This document shows, one piece after another, positions 16,540 to 24,262 of a DNA stretch of 32,466 nt (its first letter is position 1; every line of letters starts with the position of its first letter). This stretch comes from Streptomyces niphimycinicus (lineage in GTDB: Bacteria; Actinomycetota; Actinomycetes; Streptomycetales; Streptomycetaceae), in the NCBI RefSeq assembly GCF_018883605.1, contig NZ_JAHLEM010000052.1, positions 1-32,466 of the forward strand, written 5' to 3'. Below the pieces are notes generated by a model that searched no databases, was not told the DNA's origin, and saw only the letters and a program-made list of their open reading frames with translations. The position numbers and the translations under genes were made by a program.

Positions 16540-17712
16540 TCAGCTCCCGGCGGTGAAGGACAGCAGGTCGTCCAGGCCGCGCTTGCCGACCTCGTTGGCG
16601 ATGACCAGCCGCTGGATCTCGGAGGTGCCCTCCCAGATCCGGTCCACCCGCAGCTCGCGCCACAGCCGCTCGACCGGCATGTCCCGCATATAGCCGCGGC
16701 CGCCGAAGATCTGCACACAGCGGTCGACGATCCGGTTGGACGCCTCGGAGGCGGCGAGCTTGGCGGTGGCGGCCTTGGCGTGCAGGGTCTTGCGGTCGCC
16801 GCCCTGGTCGAACTCCCAGGCCACCTGGTGGGTGAAGGCGCGGTTGGTGGCGATCTCGGTCACCGAGTCGGCGATCATGCCCTGGATGAGCTGGCGGTTC
16901 ATCAGCACATCCCCGCCCTGCTCGCGCTCCTTGGCCCAGTCCACGGCCAGCCGCAGCGCGCGCTCGGCGGCGCCGATGGTGCGCGCGGCGATCATCAGCC
17001 GCTCCTCGGTGAACCAGTCGCGGGTCAGGTCGTACCCCTCGCCGATCCTGCCGAGGACGGCGTCCTGGCCGACCCGGACGTCCTGGAAGAGGAACTCGGG
17101 GTGTTCGTAGACGAAGGTGTGGGTGTAGCGGGGGGTGCGCTTGACGGAGACGCCGGGGGTGTCCTTGTCGACGAGGAACATCGTCGGCTCGTCGTCCGGC
17201 CGCACATAGGCGAGGACGATGAGGAAGTCCGCCGCGTCGCCGACGGTCACGAACCACTTCTCACCGCTCAGGACATAGCCGTCGCCGTCCCGGGTGGCCG
17301 TGGTGCGGATGCCGGAGGGGTCGGAGCCGGCGTGTTCCTCGGTGATGGCCACCGCGTCGCGGCGGCGGCCCTCGATGTCCGGGACGAGGTAGCGCTCGCG
17401 CTGCTCGGGAGTGCAGGCGCTGAGGCAGTTGGCGGGACGCCACACCGCGTCCCACAGGGCGTTGGTGAGCTTGCCCAACTCGTCCTGGACGACGACCTGT
17501 TCCAGGATGGTGAGGCCCGCGCCGCCCCAGTCGGCGGGCATGTTGATGGCTTGCAGGCCGTGGGCGAGCACCTCGTCGCGGATGACGGCGTGGGCTTCGG
17601 GCGGCAGGCCGTTGTTGGCCTCGCACTCGTCCTCGAACTGCATGATCTTGCCGGTCAGGCTGGCGGCACGCTGCTTCAGTTCGGACAGACGGGGGCTGAG
17701 GGCGAATTCCAC
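16540..17712 (-). CDS. Acyl-CoA dehydrogenase
   Basis: A 390-residue FAD flavoprotein that introduces an alpha-beta double bond in an acyl-CoA. All three domains are present: the N-terminal helical part, the middle beta domain with ITEEHAGSDPSG and EKWFVTVGDA, and the C-terminal helical domain. Glu361 in IWEGTSEIQR is at the position of the catalytic base of medium-chain acyl-CoA dehydrogenase. The start is GTG with a clear GGAGG seven bases upstream. The gene lies between the ADP-forming acyl-CoA synthetase and the enoyl-CoA hydratase, giving an activation, oxidation, hydration series. Its 5' leader contains three 19-bp tandem repeats. Confidence 0.93.
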   Translation of the reverse strand: MEFALSPRLSELKQRAASLTGKIMQFEDECEANNGLPPEAHAVIRDEVLAHGLQAINMPADWGGAGLTILEQVVVQDELGKLTNALWDAVWRPANCLSACTPEQRERYLVPDIEGRRRDAVAITEEHAGSDPSGIRTTATRDGDGYVLSGEKWFVTVGDAADFLIVLAYVRPDDEPTMFLVDKDTPGVSVKRTPRYTHTFVYEHPEFLFQDVRVGQDAVLGRIGEGYDLTRDWFTEERLMIAARTIGAAERALRLAVDWAKEREQGGDVLMNRQLIQGMIADSVTEIATNRAFTHQVAWEFDQGGDRKTLHAKAATAKLAASEASNRIVDRCVQIFGGRGYMRDMPVERLWRELRVDRIWEGTSEIQRLVIANEVGKRGLDDLLSFTAGS

Positions 17713-17727
17713 GGTGTTTCCTCCTGT

Positions 17728-17784
17728 TGATGTGGCGCGAGCGAGCTGATGTGGCGCGAGTGAGTTGATGTGGCGCGAGCGAGC
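17728..17784. repeat. Three tandem copies of a 19-bp repeat
   Basis: Three head-to-tail 19-bp units (17728-17746, 17747-17765, 17766-17784) of TGATGTGGCGCGAGCGAGC; the middle copy differs at two positions (GTGAGT ending). They fill most of the 117-bp gap between the acyl-CoA synthetase and dehydrogenase genes and end five bases before the dehydrogenase ribosome site on the minus strand. The unit length is not a multiple of three and no gene spans it. A short variable-number repeat is the simplest reading; a protein-binding array is possible. Confidence 0.85.
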
Positions 17785-17829
17785 GCTCCTACGTGTGGAT
17801 GTCAGCCGGTGGCTGTCAGCCGTGTGGTG

Positions 17830-19905
17830 TCACCCCAGGACGATGCGGGCGTCCAGGCCCTGGCATCCGCGCGGCGTGGCGAGCAGCGGGTTGACTTCCA
17901 GCTCGGCGATCTCCGGATGGGCCGCCGCCACTTCGGTGATGACGGCGATGGTGCGGGCGAGTGCGTCGAGATCGACGGCGGGGCGGCCACGCACGCCGTG
18001 CAGCAGGGCCGCGGAGCGCAGCCGGCCCAGCAGCTCACGGGCCTGCCCGGGGGTGAGCGGGGCGAGCGCGAAGGCCACATCGCGCAGCACCTCGGTGGTG
18101 ACCCCGCCGAGGCCGAGCATGGTGACCGGGCCGAACCGGGGGTCGCGCCGGACACCGACGATCAATTCGACACCGTCCCGCAGATCCGCCATGGCCTCGA
18201 CGCAGTACCCCGGCGGGGACAGCCGCTCGGCCATGTCGGCGACGGTGGCGCGGACCGCCGGATCGCCCTCCAGCCCGAGCGCGACACCACCGGAATCGGA
18301 CTTGTGCAGCAGGCCGAGCGCCTTGACCACGACCCTGCCGCCGATCTCGCGGGCCGCCGCCACGGCCTCGTCCACGGTCGTGACCAGGCGTGCCGCCGGG
18401 AAGTGCACCCCCGCGGCGCGGATCAGCTCGCGTGCGCTCCAGTAGCCGTCGTCCGACACCGGCGGCAGCGGGTCGGGCAGGGGCCGCAGCGCGGGGTCGG
18501 CGGCGGTGCGCCGGGCCAGCATCCCGAGGCTGCGGGCCGCTTCCTCGATGGCACGGAAGACGGGGACACCGTGTCGCTGTAGTTCCTCGGCGGCATCGCT
18601 GTAGGGATACATGGTGTGAACGGCCACCGGTTTGCAGCGGTCGCGTACCAGCTCGCCCATCTCGGCGGCGGTCTCGATCTCGGCGGCGGCCAGGGCGGCG
18701 CTGTACTCGCCGTAGCCACCGAAGTAGCCGGTGATCAGGACCGAGTCGGTGTCCGGCGCGTCGAGCAGATCGCCCAGCACCCGGGCGAAGGAGGTCACGT
18801 CCCGCTCGCCCATGCCCGCCAGGTCCACCGGGTTGCCCACCCCCGCCGACGGCGTCAGATGGCCGCGCAGCAGCCGCGACAGCTCGGGATCGAACTCCGG
18901 TACGGACAATCCGTACCGCTCGGCCAGATCACAGGCGACCGAGGCATGGCCACCGCCGTCGGCGAGCACCGCAACCCTTCGGGCGGGGGCCGCGCCGAAC
19001 AGATGCAGCGCCTCCAGCAGGCTGGCCATCTGACGGGGGCTGGCCACCCGGTCGATCCCGGCGGCCCGGCAGGCGGCGTCGATCACCGAACTGTCGCTGA
19101 CCAGCGCCCCGGTGTGCGACTTGGCTCCGCGTACGGACGCCTCGCTGGCGCCGACGGTGAGCAGCACCACGGGCTTGCCCATCGTGGTGGCCTCGGCGGC
19201 CGCGGCCACGAACTCGCGGCCGTCGCCGAAGTCCTCGCTGTACACCGCGATCAGCTTGGTCTCCGGGTGCACGGTGTACGCACGGATGAGGTCGGCGACG
19301 GTGAGGTCGGCCTGGTTGCCGAGGGAGGCGAAACGGGAGAAGCCGAGCCCCCGCTCGGCCAGGATCCGGCTGAGTTCCAGGGCCATGTTGCCGCTCTGCG
19401 AGATCAGGCCCACTGGGCCGGGCGGCAGTGGATTGGAGGACAGATACAGTTCGCTGCCGCTGTCCAGGACGCCCAGGCAGTTGGGGCCCAGCAGCACGGC
19501 ACCCGCCTCGCGCACCCGCCGGGCCAGTGCCGCCTGCCGCGCCTCGCCCTCGGTGCCGAGCTCCGCGAAGCCCGCGGTGATGCCGACGATGGCGCGCGCC
19601 CCGGCGGCGAGCGCGTCCTCGACGGCCGACTCGAATCCGGCCGCCGGGACGGCGATCACCGCGAGGTCGGCGCGCTGCGGGAGTTCGGCCATGGAGCGGT
19701 AGGCGCGCTCGCCGAGCACCGGTTCACCGCGGCGGTTGATCAGGTACACCGGGCGCCGCTGCCGCATGCGCAGCGCCTGCACGCTGATCCAGTTGCCCCA
19801 TTTGGTCTGGTCGTTGCTGGCCCCGACGATGGCGACCGCGTTGGGCGAGAACAGCGGTCCGAGGTCGCGTTCCGGAACGCGCCGCTCCGTGGCGGAGAGG
19901 GTCAT
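17830..19905 (-). CDS. ADP-forming acyl-CoA synthetase (fused alpha-beta type)
   Basis: A 691-residue enzyme that makes an acyl-CoA from acid, ATP and CoA, releasing ADP and phosphate. Order: CoA-binding domain (about 15-140, VAIVGASND), succinyl-CoA-ligase-like domain with the phosphohistidine His264 in AKSHTGALVSD and a conserved Glu in VYSEDFGDG, then a C-terminal ATP-grasp domain (about 470-691) with VVVKALGLLHKSDSGGVALGL split over motif positions. The start ATG overlaps the SDR stop (ATGA) and has AAGGA upstream. It is the likely activating enzyme of this operon, in place of an AMP-forming ligase. The specific acid is unknown. Confidence 0.93.
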   Translation of the reverse strand: MTLSATERRVPERDLGPLFSPNAVAIVGASNDQTKWGNWISVQALRMRQRRPVYLINRRGEPVLGERAYRSMAELPQRADLAVIAVPAAGFESAVEDALAAGARAIVGITAGFAELGTEGEARQAALARRVREAGAVLLGPNCLGVLDSGSELYLSSNPLPPGPVGLISQSGNMALELSRILAERGLGFSRFASLGNQADLTVADLIRAYTVHPETKLIAVYSEDFGDGREFVAAAAEATTMGKPVVLLTVGASEASVRGAKSHTGALVSDSSVIDAACRAAGIDRVASPRQMASLLEALHLFGAAPARRVAVLADGGGHASVACDLAERYGLSVPEFDPELSRLLRGHLTPSAGVGNPVDLAGMGERDVTSFARVLGDLLDAPDTDSVLITGYFGGYGEYSAALAAAEIETAAEMGELVRDRCKPVAVHTMYPYSDAAEELQRHGVPVFRAIEEAARSLGMLARRTAADPALRPLPDPLPPVSDDGYWSARELIRAAGVHFPAARLVTTVDEAVAAAREIGGRVVVKALGLLHKSDSGGVALGLEGDPAVRATVADMAERLSPPGYCVEAMADLRDGVELIVGVRRDPRFGPVTMLGLGGVTTEVLRDVAFALAPLTPGQARELLGRLRSAALLHGVRGRPAVDLDALARTIAVITEVAAAHPEIAELEVNPLLATPRGCQGLDARIVLG

Positions 19906-20774
19906 GGGTGGTCCTTCGGGGACGAGTCCGGCGTGGTGAGGTCGGGTTCCGGCGCGGCGAGGTCGGGCACGGGGTGCCCGGCGCCCCATGCGTCCGCTCC
20001 GCCATCGACCACAACGGTGGTGCCGGTGATGTAGGAGCCCTGGGGGGAGGCGAGGAAGGAGATGAGGCCGGAGACGTCCTCGGGCCGGCCGAGCCTGCCC
20101 AGCGGCACCGACCTCTCCCAGCGCTGCCGGTCCTCTGGGGTGTAGTGGTCGTCCAGACCTCCGGTGGCGATGGTGCCGGGGGCCACGCACACGGTGCGGA
20201 TGCCGTACCGGCTCCACTCCAGGCTGAGCCCGGCCGCCAGGTTCTCCACCGCGGCCCGCGCGGAGGCGGCGTGGGCGAAGCCGGGAATGCCGCGGCGCGG
20301 AGAGAAGGCGAGGAAGAACACGGCGCCGGAGCGCTGCGGAATCATCGCCCGGCGGGCGACCTCGCGGGTCATCGCCCAGGTGGCGTCCACGGCGAGCCGG
20401 TGCACGGCCCGCCAGCCGCCCGGGCCGATCTCCTCGGCGGGCGCCGAGAACTGCCCGCCCGCGTTGTTGACCAGGACATCGATGCGGCCGAACGCCTCGA
20501 GCGCGTGGCCCACGACGGTGCTGACGCTGCCCTCCTCGCGGATGTCCGCGGACACCGTGACGCAGGATCCGCCGAGGGACTCCATCTCGTCGGCGACCTC
20601 CGCCAGGGGCTCCGGGCGGCGCCCGCAGATCACGACGCGCGCCCCGCCTGCGGCCAGGTCCAGTGCGGTGGCCCGGCCGATGCCGGTGCCTCCGCCGGTC
20701 ACCAGCGCGACCTTGCCGGTGTGGATATCCGGCCGTAGCCCGCCGCCCGGCGGCATCGGTTGATCAGTCCGCAC
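19902..20774 (-). CDS. Short-chain dehydrogenase/reductase
   Basis: A 290-residue SDR with the cofactor motif TGGGTGIGRA at about 26-35 and NNAGG at about 103-107. The active-site region reads FSPRRGIPGFAHAASARAAVENL: the Tyr of the usual YxxxK is Ala169 and the Lys is Arg173. Similar AARAAVENL segments occur in 2,4-dienoyl-CoA reductase and citronellol-dehydrogenase-like SDRs, so this may be a subgroup feature rather than a defect. The start is GTG with GAGGAGG close upstream. First gene of the leftward operon, coupled by ATGA to the acyl-CoA synthetase. A C-terminal tail of about 25 acidic/proline-rich residues is extra. Confidence 0.88.
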   Translation of the reverse strand: MRTDQPMPPGGGLRPDIHTGKVALVTGGGTGIGRATALDLAAGGARVVICGRRPEPLAEVADEMESLGGSCVTVSADIREEGSVSTVVGHALEAFGRIDVLVNNAGGQFSAPAEEIGPGGWRAVHRLAVDATWAMTREVARRAMIPQRSGAVFFLAFSPRRGIPGFAHAASARAAVENLAAGLSLEWSRYGIRTVCVAPGTIATGGLDDHYTPEDRQRWERSVPLGRLGRPEDVSGLISFLASPQGSYITGTTVVVDGGADAWGAGHPVPDLAAPEPDLTTPDSSPKDHP

Positions 20775-20806
20775 AGAGCCTCCTCGATCGGTGCGCCAAA
20801 GGTTTG

Positions 20807-20823
20807 ACTGATGCGTCAGTTAG
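20807..20823. promoter_or_regulatory. Predicted TetR operator 1, overlapping the operon promoter
   Basis: ACTGATGCGTCAGT is an inverted repeat with 5-bp arms. Together with site 2 it shares TGAYGCGTCAGTYAG (15 positions, two pyrimidine differences). On the minus strand a TTGACG (20842-20847) and a TAACTG (20817-20822) separated by 19 bp can serve as promoter for the SDR operon, and the operator covers the -10 and start region, the classical place for a repressor. Confidence 0.65.
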
Positions 20824-20915
20824 CCCTCTGGGCGAGACTGGCGTCAAGGGGGTGCGGCAAGAAAATTCCCATGGAAGAAGGGCAGTTCAACATGGTCGTG
20901 GGACTTGCCGAGGAG

Positions 20916-20931
20916 TTGACGCGTCAGTCAG
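20916..20931. promoter_or_regulatory. Predicted TetR operator 2, near the regulator gene
   Basis: Contains the perfect palindrome TGACGCGTCA (20917-20926) and continues GTCAG as in site 1. It begins with TTGACG, which could also be a -35 hexamer for the regulator gene, although no convincing -10 is seen at the right distance. It fits autoregulation by the TetR protein. Confidence 0.6.
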
Positions 20932-21013
20932 AATGACCGGACCCTGAGCGACATGATCAGACGCTGAGCACTGGTGCGGACGGGGAGCCAGGACCGAGGA
21001 ATGGAGAGACGAT

Positions 21014-21634
21014 GTGAGCACCGGCACGAAGACGGAGCCCAGGAGCGATGAGGACCGCAGGGTGACGATCCTCGACGCCACCTGGCAGTTGATCGCCGAG
21101 CGCGGCTTCCACGCGGTGCGCATCTCCGACATCGCCAAGGTCTGCGGCACCAGCACCGGCACGGTGCACTACTACTTCCCGGGGAAGAACGACGTACTGG
21201 CAGAGGCCCTCAAGTACTGCGTCGACCGGGCCTTCGCCCGCCAGTCCACCCAACTGCGCGCCATTCACAACGCACACGAGCGGCTGCTGAAGCTGATCGA
21301 CATGCAGTTGCCACGGGTCGGCCAGGTCCGGGACGAGTGGGCCATCTGGCTCCAGTACTGGGCCGAGGCCACCATCCGGCCCGAGTTCCGCCCGGCCCAC
21401 AACGAGTACTACGCACGCTGGCAGGAGACCGTGCGCCGGATCGTCCAGCGCGGCCAGCGGCAGGGAATCTTCCGCGCGGACGCCGATCCGCAGGTCGTCG
21501 CATTGCGGCTGACCGCACTCACCGACGGCGCGGCGATCCAGGTGCTGACCGGGGTACCCGGTATGACCATCGGCACCATGCGTGAACTCCTGGTGGATTT
21601 CGTCCACCAGGAGCTGGTGGCAGGCGCACGCTGA
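21014..21634 (+). CDS. TetR-family transcriptional regulator (acyl-CoA operon)
   Basis: A 206-residue repressor-type protein. The N-terminal helix-turn-helix lies at about 37-56 (ISDIAKVCGTSTGTVHYYF). The ligand domain contains WAIWLQYWAEA and resembles the BetI-like TetR_C_6 group, members of which often respond to acyl-CoA or small acids. The start is GTG with GGAG seven bases upstream. It is divergent from the SDR-led catabolic operon with 239 bp between, where two related operator-like sites lie. It probably represses that operon until an acyl-CoA intermediate accumulates; the ligand is inferred, not shown. Confidence 0.92.
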   Translation: MSTGTKTEPRSDEDRRVTILDATWQLIAERGFHAVRISDIAKVCGTSTGTVHYYFPGKNDVLAEALKYCVDRAFARQSTQLRAIHNAHERLLKLIDMQLPRVGQVRDEWAIWLQYWAEATIRPEFRPAHNEYYARWQETVRRIVQRGQRQGIFRADADPQVVALRLTALTDGAAIQVLTGVPGMTIGTMRELLVDFVHQELVAGAR

Positions 21635-21672
21635 GCCGAGCCCGGCCTGGCGCGACGCCGCGCCGCATCGGC
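21635..21672 (+). terminator. Hairpin terminator after the TetR gene
   Basis: Starts immediately after the stop codon. An inner 6-bp stem (GGCGCG, loop ACGC, CGCGCC) is enclosed by GCCGA/TCGGC. GC-rich without a T tract. Confidence 0.55.
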
Positions 21673-21720
21673 GGGGGAGGGACCCGCCGGGGCGGGATCA
21701 CTGGACCGAGCGCCCTCTGC

Positions 21721-21900
21721 TTGGCCACGCATCCGCACTCGGCCGCACAGGCGCTGGGTGCACGCCTGGTCCGGGAAGGCAGGGTGATGTACAGCGTCCC
21801 CGACGAGTGGGTCACCGCGACGGTTGACGTCAGTCCCTGGCTCGAACAGAAGGTCGGTGCGGTATTCGCCCATCGCGCCGCCCCTCCCTGTCAGTCTGTG
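21721..21900 (+). pseudogene. Possible PIG-L deacetylase C-terminal remnant
   Basis: The plus-strand frame reads RVMYSVPDEWVTATVDVS and PWLEQKVGAVFAHR. PIG-L/LmbE N-acetyl deacetylases end with a comparable block (a VTTxVDV strand, then a helix with K..A..AHRSQ). The catalytic HPDDE part is absent upstream and the similarity stops after AHR. No ribosome site or plausible start. The rest of the 320-bp gap between the TetR and cupin genes shows only the terminator. Identification rests on family memory of a short motif, so it is tentative. Confidence 0.4.
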
Positions 21901-21954
21901 CTGAGACACCCGGTATGCCTGAGCGATATCAACCGCCTCGACACTCGTTCGCGC

Positions 21955-22344
21955 TCAGCTCTGCGGCCGCGCTCCGCTCTCCTCCGTCACTGCGTAGCCG
22001 GGCACGGACGGCCAGCGAACCGTCAGCACCACCGACTCCTCCTCCGCGAACCATGAGTGGTCGGTTCCGCGCCCCCACACGACGTAGTCGCCCTGCTCTT
22101 CCAGAAGAACGCTGCGGCCGGGGAGTTCTACGCGGAAGCGGCCGCTGATCAGAACCAGGAGCGCGGTGCGTTCCTCGCCCTTCACCCACTGCAATCGCTC
22201 GTCGCCACGGGGGTGGACGCCCCATTTGATCTCTACGGCCTCGCTGTGGCGCGGATCGTCAACGTCCTTGAAGTGTCCGAGGAGCCACCCCCGGTCCAGC
22301 GCCGCATCCTTGCCCGCATTGCCCACGTACACACTGTCGTTCAC
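21955..22344 (-). CDS. Cupin-fold protein, uncharacterised
   Basis: A 129-residue single-domain protein. Strands such as TALLVLISGRFRVELPGRSVLLEEQGDYVVWGRG and HSWFAEEESVVLTVRWP give the double-stranded beta-helix pattern with a small-barrel cupin length. Related Streptomyces proteins share the opening GWLLGHFKD and EIKWGVHPRGDER; no function is known. The GTG start has no ribosome site but a TAGCGT -10 lies only 8 bases upstream, suggesting a very short leader. Divergent from the methyltransferase gene, 80 bp away. Confidence 0.8.
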   Translation of the reverse strand: MNDSVYVGNAGKDAALDRGWLLGHFKDVDDPRHSEAVEIKWGVHPRGDERLQWVKGEERTALLVLISGRFRVELPGRSVLLEEQGDYVVWGRGTDHSWFAEEESVVLTVRWPSVPGYAVTEESGARPQS

Positions 22345-22352
22345 AGGACTGG

Positions 22353-22358
22353 ACGCTA
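22353..22358 (-). promoter_or_regulatory. -10 element for the cupin gene, near-leaderless
   Basis: TAGCGT on the minus strand, matching TAnnnT, eight bases before the GTG start. The transcript would have a leader of only one or a few nucleotides, which agrees with the absence of a ribosome site. Confidence 0.45.
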
Positions 22359-22412
22359 GCAGTCGCTCTTGCGGACACGATCCGCGCCTGATGCGCGCCG
22401 ACGACCAGGCCC

Positions 22413-22418
22413 TAGTGT
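22413..22418 (+). promoter_or_regulatory. -10 element for the methyltransferase gene, leaderless
   Basis: TAGTGT, matching TAnnnT, followed by six bases and then the ATG, the standard spacing for transcription starting at the A of the start codon. No ribosome site precedes the gene. A weak CTGATG lies 19 bp upstream. Confidence 0.5.
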
Positions 22419-22424
22419 GCTGCC

Positions 22425-23252
22425 ATGCGCGACGACACGCCTGACGAAACGCGCCGTGTCCATCTGGGCCGGATCTTCGACGAGGACGCGGAGCTGTACG
22501 ACCGGGCCAGGCCCGGGTATCCGCCCGAGCTGTTCGACGACCTCATGGAGGTGGCCGGAACCGGCCCCGGCTGTCGTGTTCTCGAGGTAGGGGCAGGCAC
22601 GGGCAAGGCGACCTTGCCGCTCGCCGAGCGCGGTTGCCGGATCACGGCCGTCGAGCTGGGCGCGGACATGGCGGCTGTCGCCCGGCGCAATCTGGCCGGG
22701 TTCGAAGCGGTGGAGATCGTCACGGCGGACTTCGAGACCTGGCCGCTGCCGGAGGAGCCGTTCGACGCGGTCGTCTCGGCGACGGCGTTCCACTGGATCG
22801 ATCCGGCGGTGCGGATGGCGAAGGCCGCCGACGCGCTGCGGGCCGGTGGCGCCCTCGCCGTCGTCGCCACACAGCATGTGGCGGGCGGTAGCGAAGGGTT
22901 CTTCGTCGAGGTCCAGGACTGCTACGAGCACTTCGATCCGGCCACCCCGCCGGGGCTGCGGCTTCCGGCCGCAGCGGACGTCGACACCTCGGATCACGCG
23001 GATGAGGTCGCACGCAGCGGCCGGTTCGGACCAGTCGACTTCCGGCGTTACGAGTGGGACCTGACGTACACCACGGCGGAGTACCTGGCAGTGCTGCGGA
23101 CCTACTCCGGCCACCGGGCGCTGCCGCCACAGGCCAGGGAGGGGCTGCTGGGGTGCATCGCCGGGCTGATCGACAGGCGGTACGGAGGACGGGTCACCAA
23201 GCGGTATCTCACGGAACTGCGGGTGTCACGAACGGCCCCCGCTCTTCGGTAG
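22425..23252 (+). CDS. Class I SAM-dependent methyltransferase
   Basis: A 275-residue methyltransferase of the Methyltransf_11/25 type. SAM motif I is VLEVGAGTG at about 52-60, an acidic strand end AVELGADM follows, then TADFETWPLP and the motif VVSATAFHWIDP. The C-terminal third (YEWDLTYTTAEYLAVLRTYSGH) is typical of a Streptomyces small-molecule methyltransferase group of unknown substrate. ATG start without ribosome site, consistent with a leaderless message. No neighbour explains its role. Confidence 0.9.
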   Translation: MRDDTPDETRRVHLGRIFDEDAELYDRARPGYPPELFDDLMEVAGTGPGCRVLEVGAGTGKATLPLAERGCRITAVELGADMAAVARRNLAGFEAVEIVTADFETWPLPEEPFDAVVSATAFHWIDPAVRMAKAADALRAGGALAVVATQHVAGGSEGFFVEVQDCYEHFDPATPPGLRLPAAADVDTSDHADEVARSGRFGPVDFRRYEWDLTYTTAEYLAVLRTYSGHRALPPQAREGLLGCIAGLIDRRYGGRVTKRYLTELRVSRTAPALR

Positions 23253-23302
23253 GCGCCGCTCCGGCCGTGCCCACCGCACACGCACATCCGCCGGCTCGCC
23301 CC

Positions 23303-24207
23303 TCAGATGATGACTCGGCCGCGCAGAATGATGCGACTCGGATGGGCCAGAGCCGAGCTGTCGAGGGTCGGGTCGGTGTCATAGGCGACGAGGTCGGCGG
23401 GGCCTCCATCGACCAGTCCGGGCAGCCCCAGCCAGGCTCGGGCCGCCCACGATGCCGCCCCGAGAGCCGCTTCCGCCGACAGCCCGGCGCGTACCAGCCA
23501 TTCGACCTCCGACATGACCCTGCCGCAGGGGAAGCTGTCAGTGCCTGCCAGTACGGTGACGCCGGCTTCGTATGCGGCCCTGACGTTCGGCAGCATGCCC
23601 TCCCAGCCGGCCAGCCACCAGTCGCGACGTGCGCTCGGCTCCTCGGCGCGCCGTCGGTCGGCTCCCGCGCCGAAGACGCTGAGCGTCGGAACGAACGCGG
23701 TGCCCTGGGAAGCCATCTGATCGATCAGACCAGGGTCCAGGTGCATGCCGTGCTCCAGACTGTCGACGCCCGCATGAACGGCACGGCGGCTGCCGTCGGC
23801 GGTCTGGCAGTGGGCGGCCACCCGGCCGCCGACCGCGTGTACGGCTTGCACCACGGAGGTGAGGACTTCCTCGGGCAGTGCCGGTTCGTCGTACTTCCAG
23901 TCCACGACGACCTTGCACCAGCCCGAGGACGCCTTGGCTTCCTCGACGGCCGCCCGCACCAGATCCGCTTCAGTCACATCACGCCCGAAGCCGGGGAAGA
24001 AACGGCCCGGAGTGGCCAGCCACCGTCCGGCCGAGCGCACCCGCGGCAGCTCCGGCTCCTGATCCACCCAGCTCGGTATGGGCGCGGCGGACCCGGGCGT
24101 CCGGACCAGCAGTACGCCGGAGTCGCGATGATCGGTCAGATGCCGGCAATCCAGAAGGACCGCTCTTCCCGCTCCGGCAACACGACGCCGCGCACCTGGA
24201 GTACCAC
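23303..24207 (-). pseudogene. Amidohydrolase-superfamily gene with missing metal-binding segment
   Basis: From 24067 to the stop, 254 codons match imidazolonepropionase-like amidohydrolases: VVVDWKYDEP, VAAHCQTADG (His), SLEHGMH (His), VLAGTDSFPCG (Asp) and C-terminal LAHPSRIILRGRVI. The same frame stays similar up to about 24150 (HLTDHRDSGVLLVRTPG) without a start codon. In another frame a GTG at 24207, preceded by GGAGG, opens the expected N-terminus VLQVRGVVLPEREERSFWIAG and then stops. The segment between, which normally carries the HxH metal ligands (PGLVDxHxH), is gone. An internal deletion with frameshift therefore removed essential residues; a shorter product from the GTG at 24067 would lack metal binding. 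Confidence 0.7.
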
Positions 24208-24262
24208 CGGCGAGCGCCTCCTCGAATCCGCATGAGCCGATTTGTCGATCTTACGGGTGGGC

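Noticed and set aside
19902..20774. SDR lacking Tyr and Lys of YxxxK as a dead enzyme
   Set aside because: Similar AARAAVENL active-site segments occur in dienoyl-CoA-reductase/citronellol-dehydrogenase-like SDRs, the rest is well conserved, and it is first in a coupled operon; inactivity is not supported.
20871..20936. A 21-codon frame (ATG to TGA) in the TetR divergent gap
   Set aside because: No ribosome site, and it runs through the second operator; likely chance.
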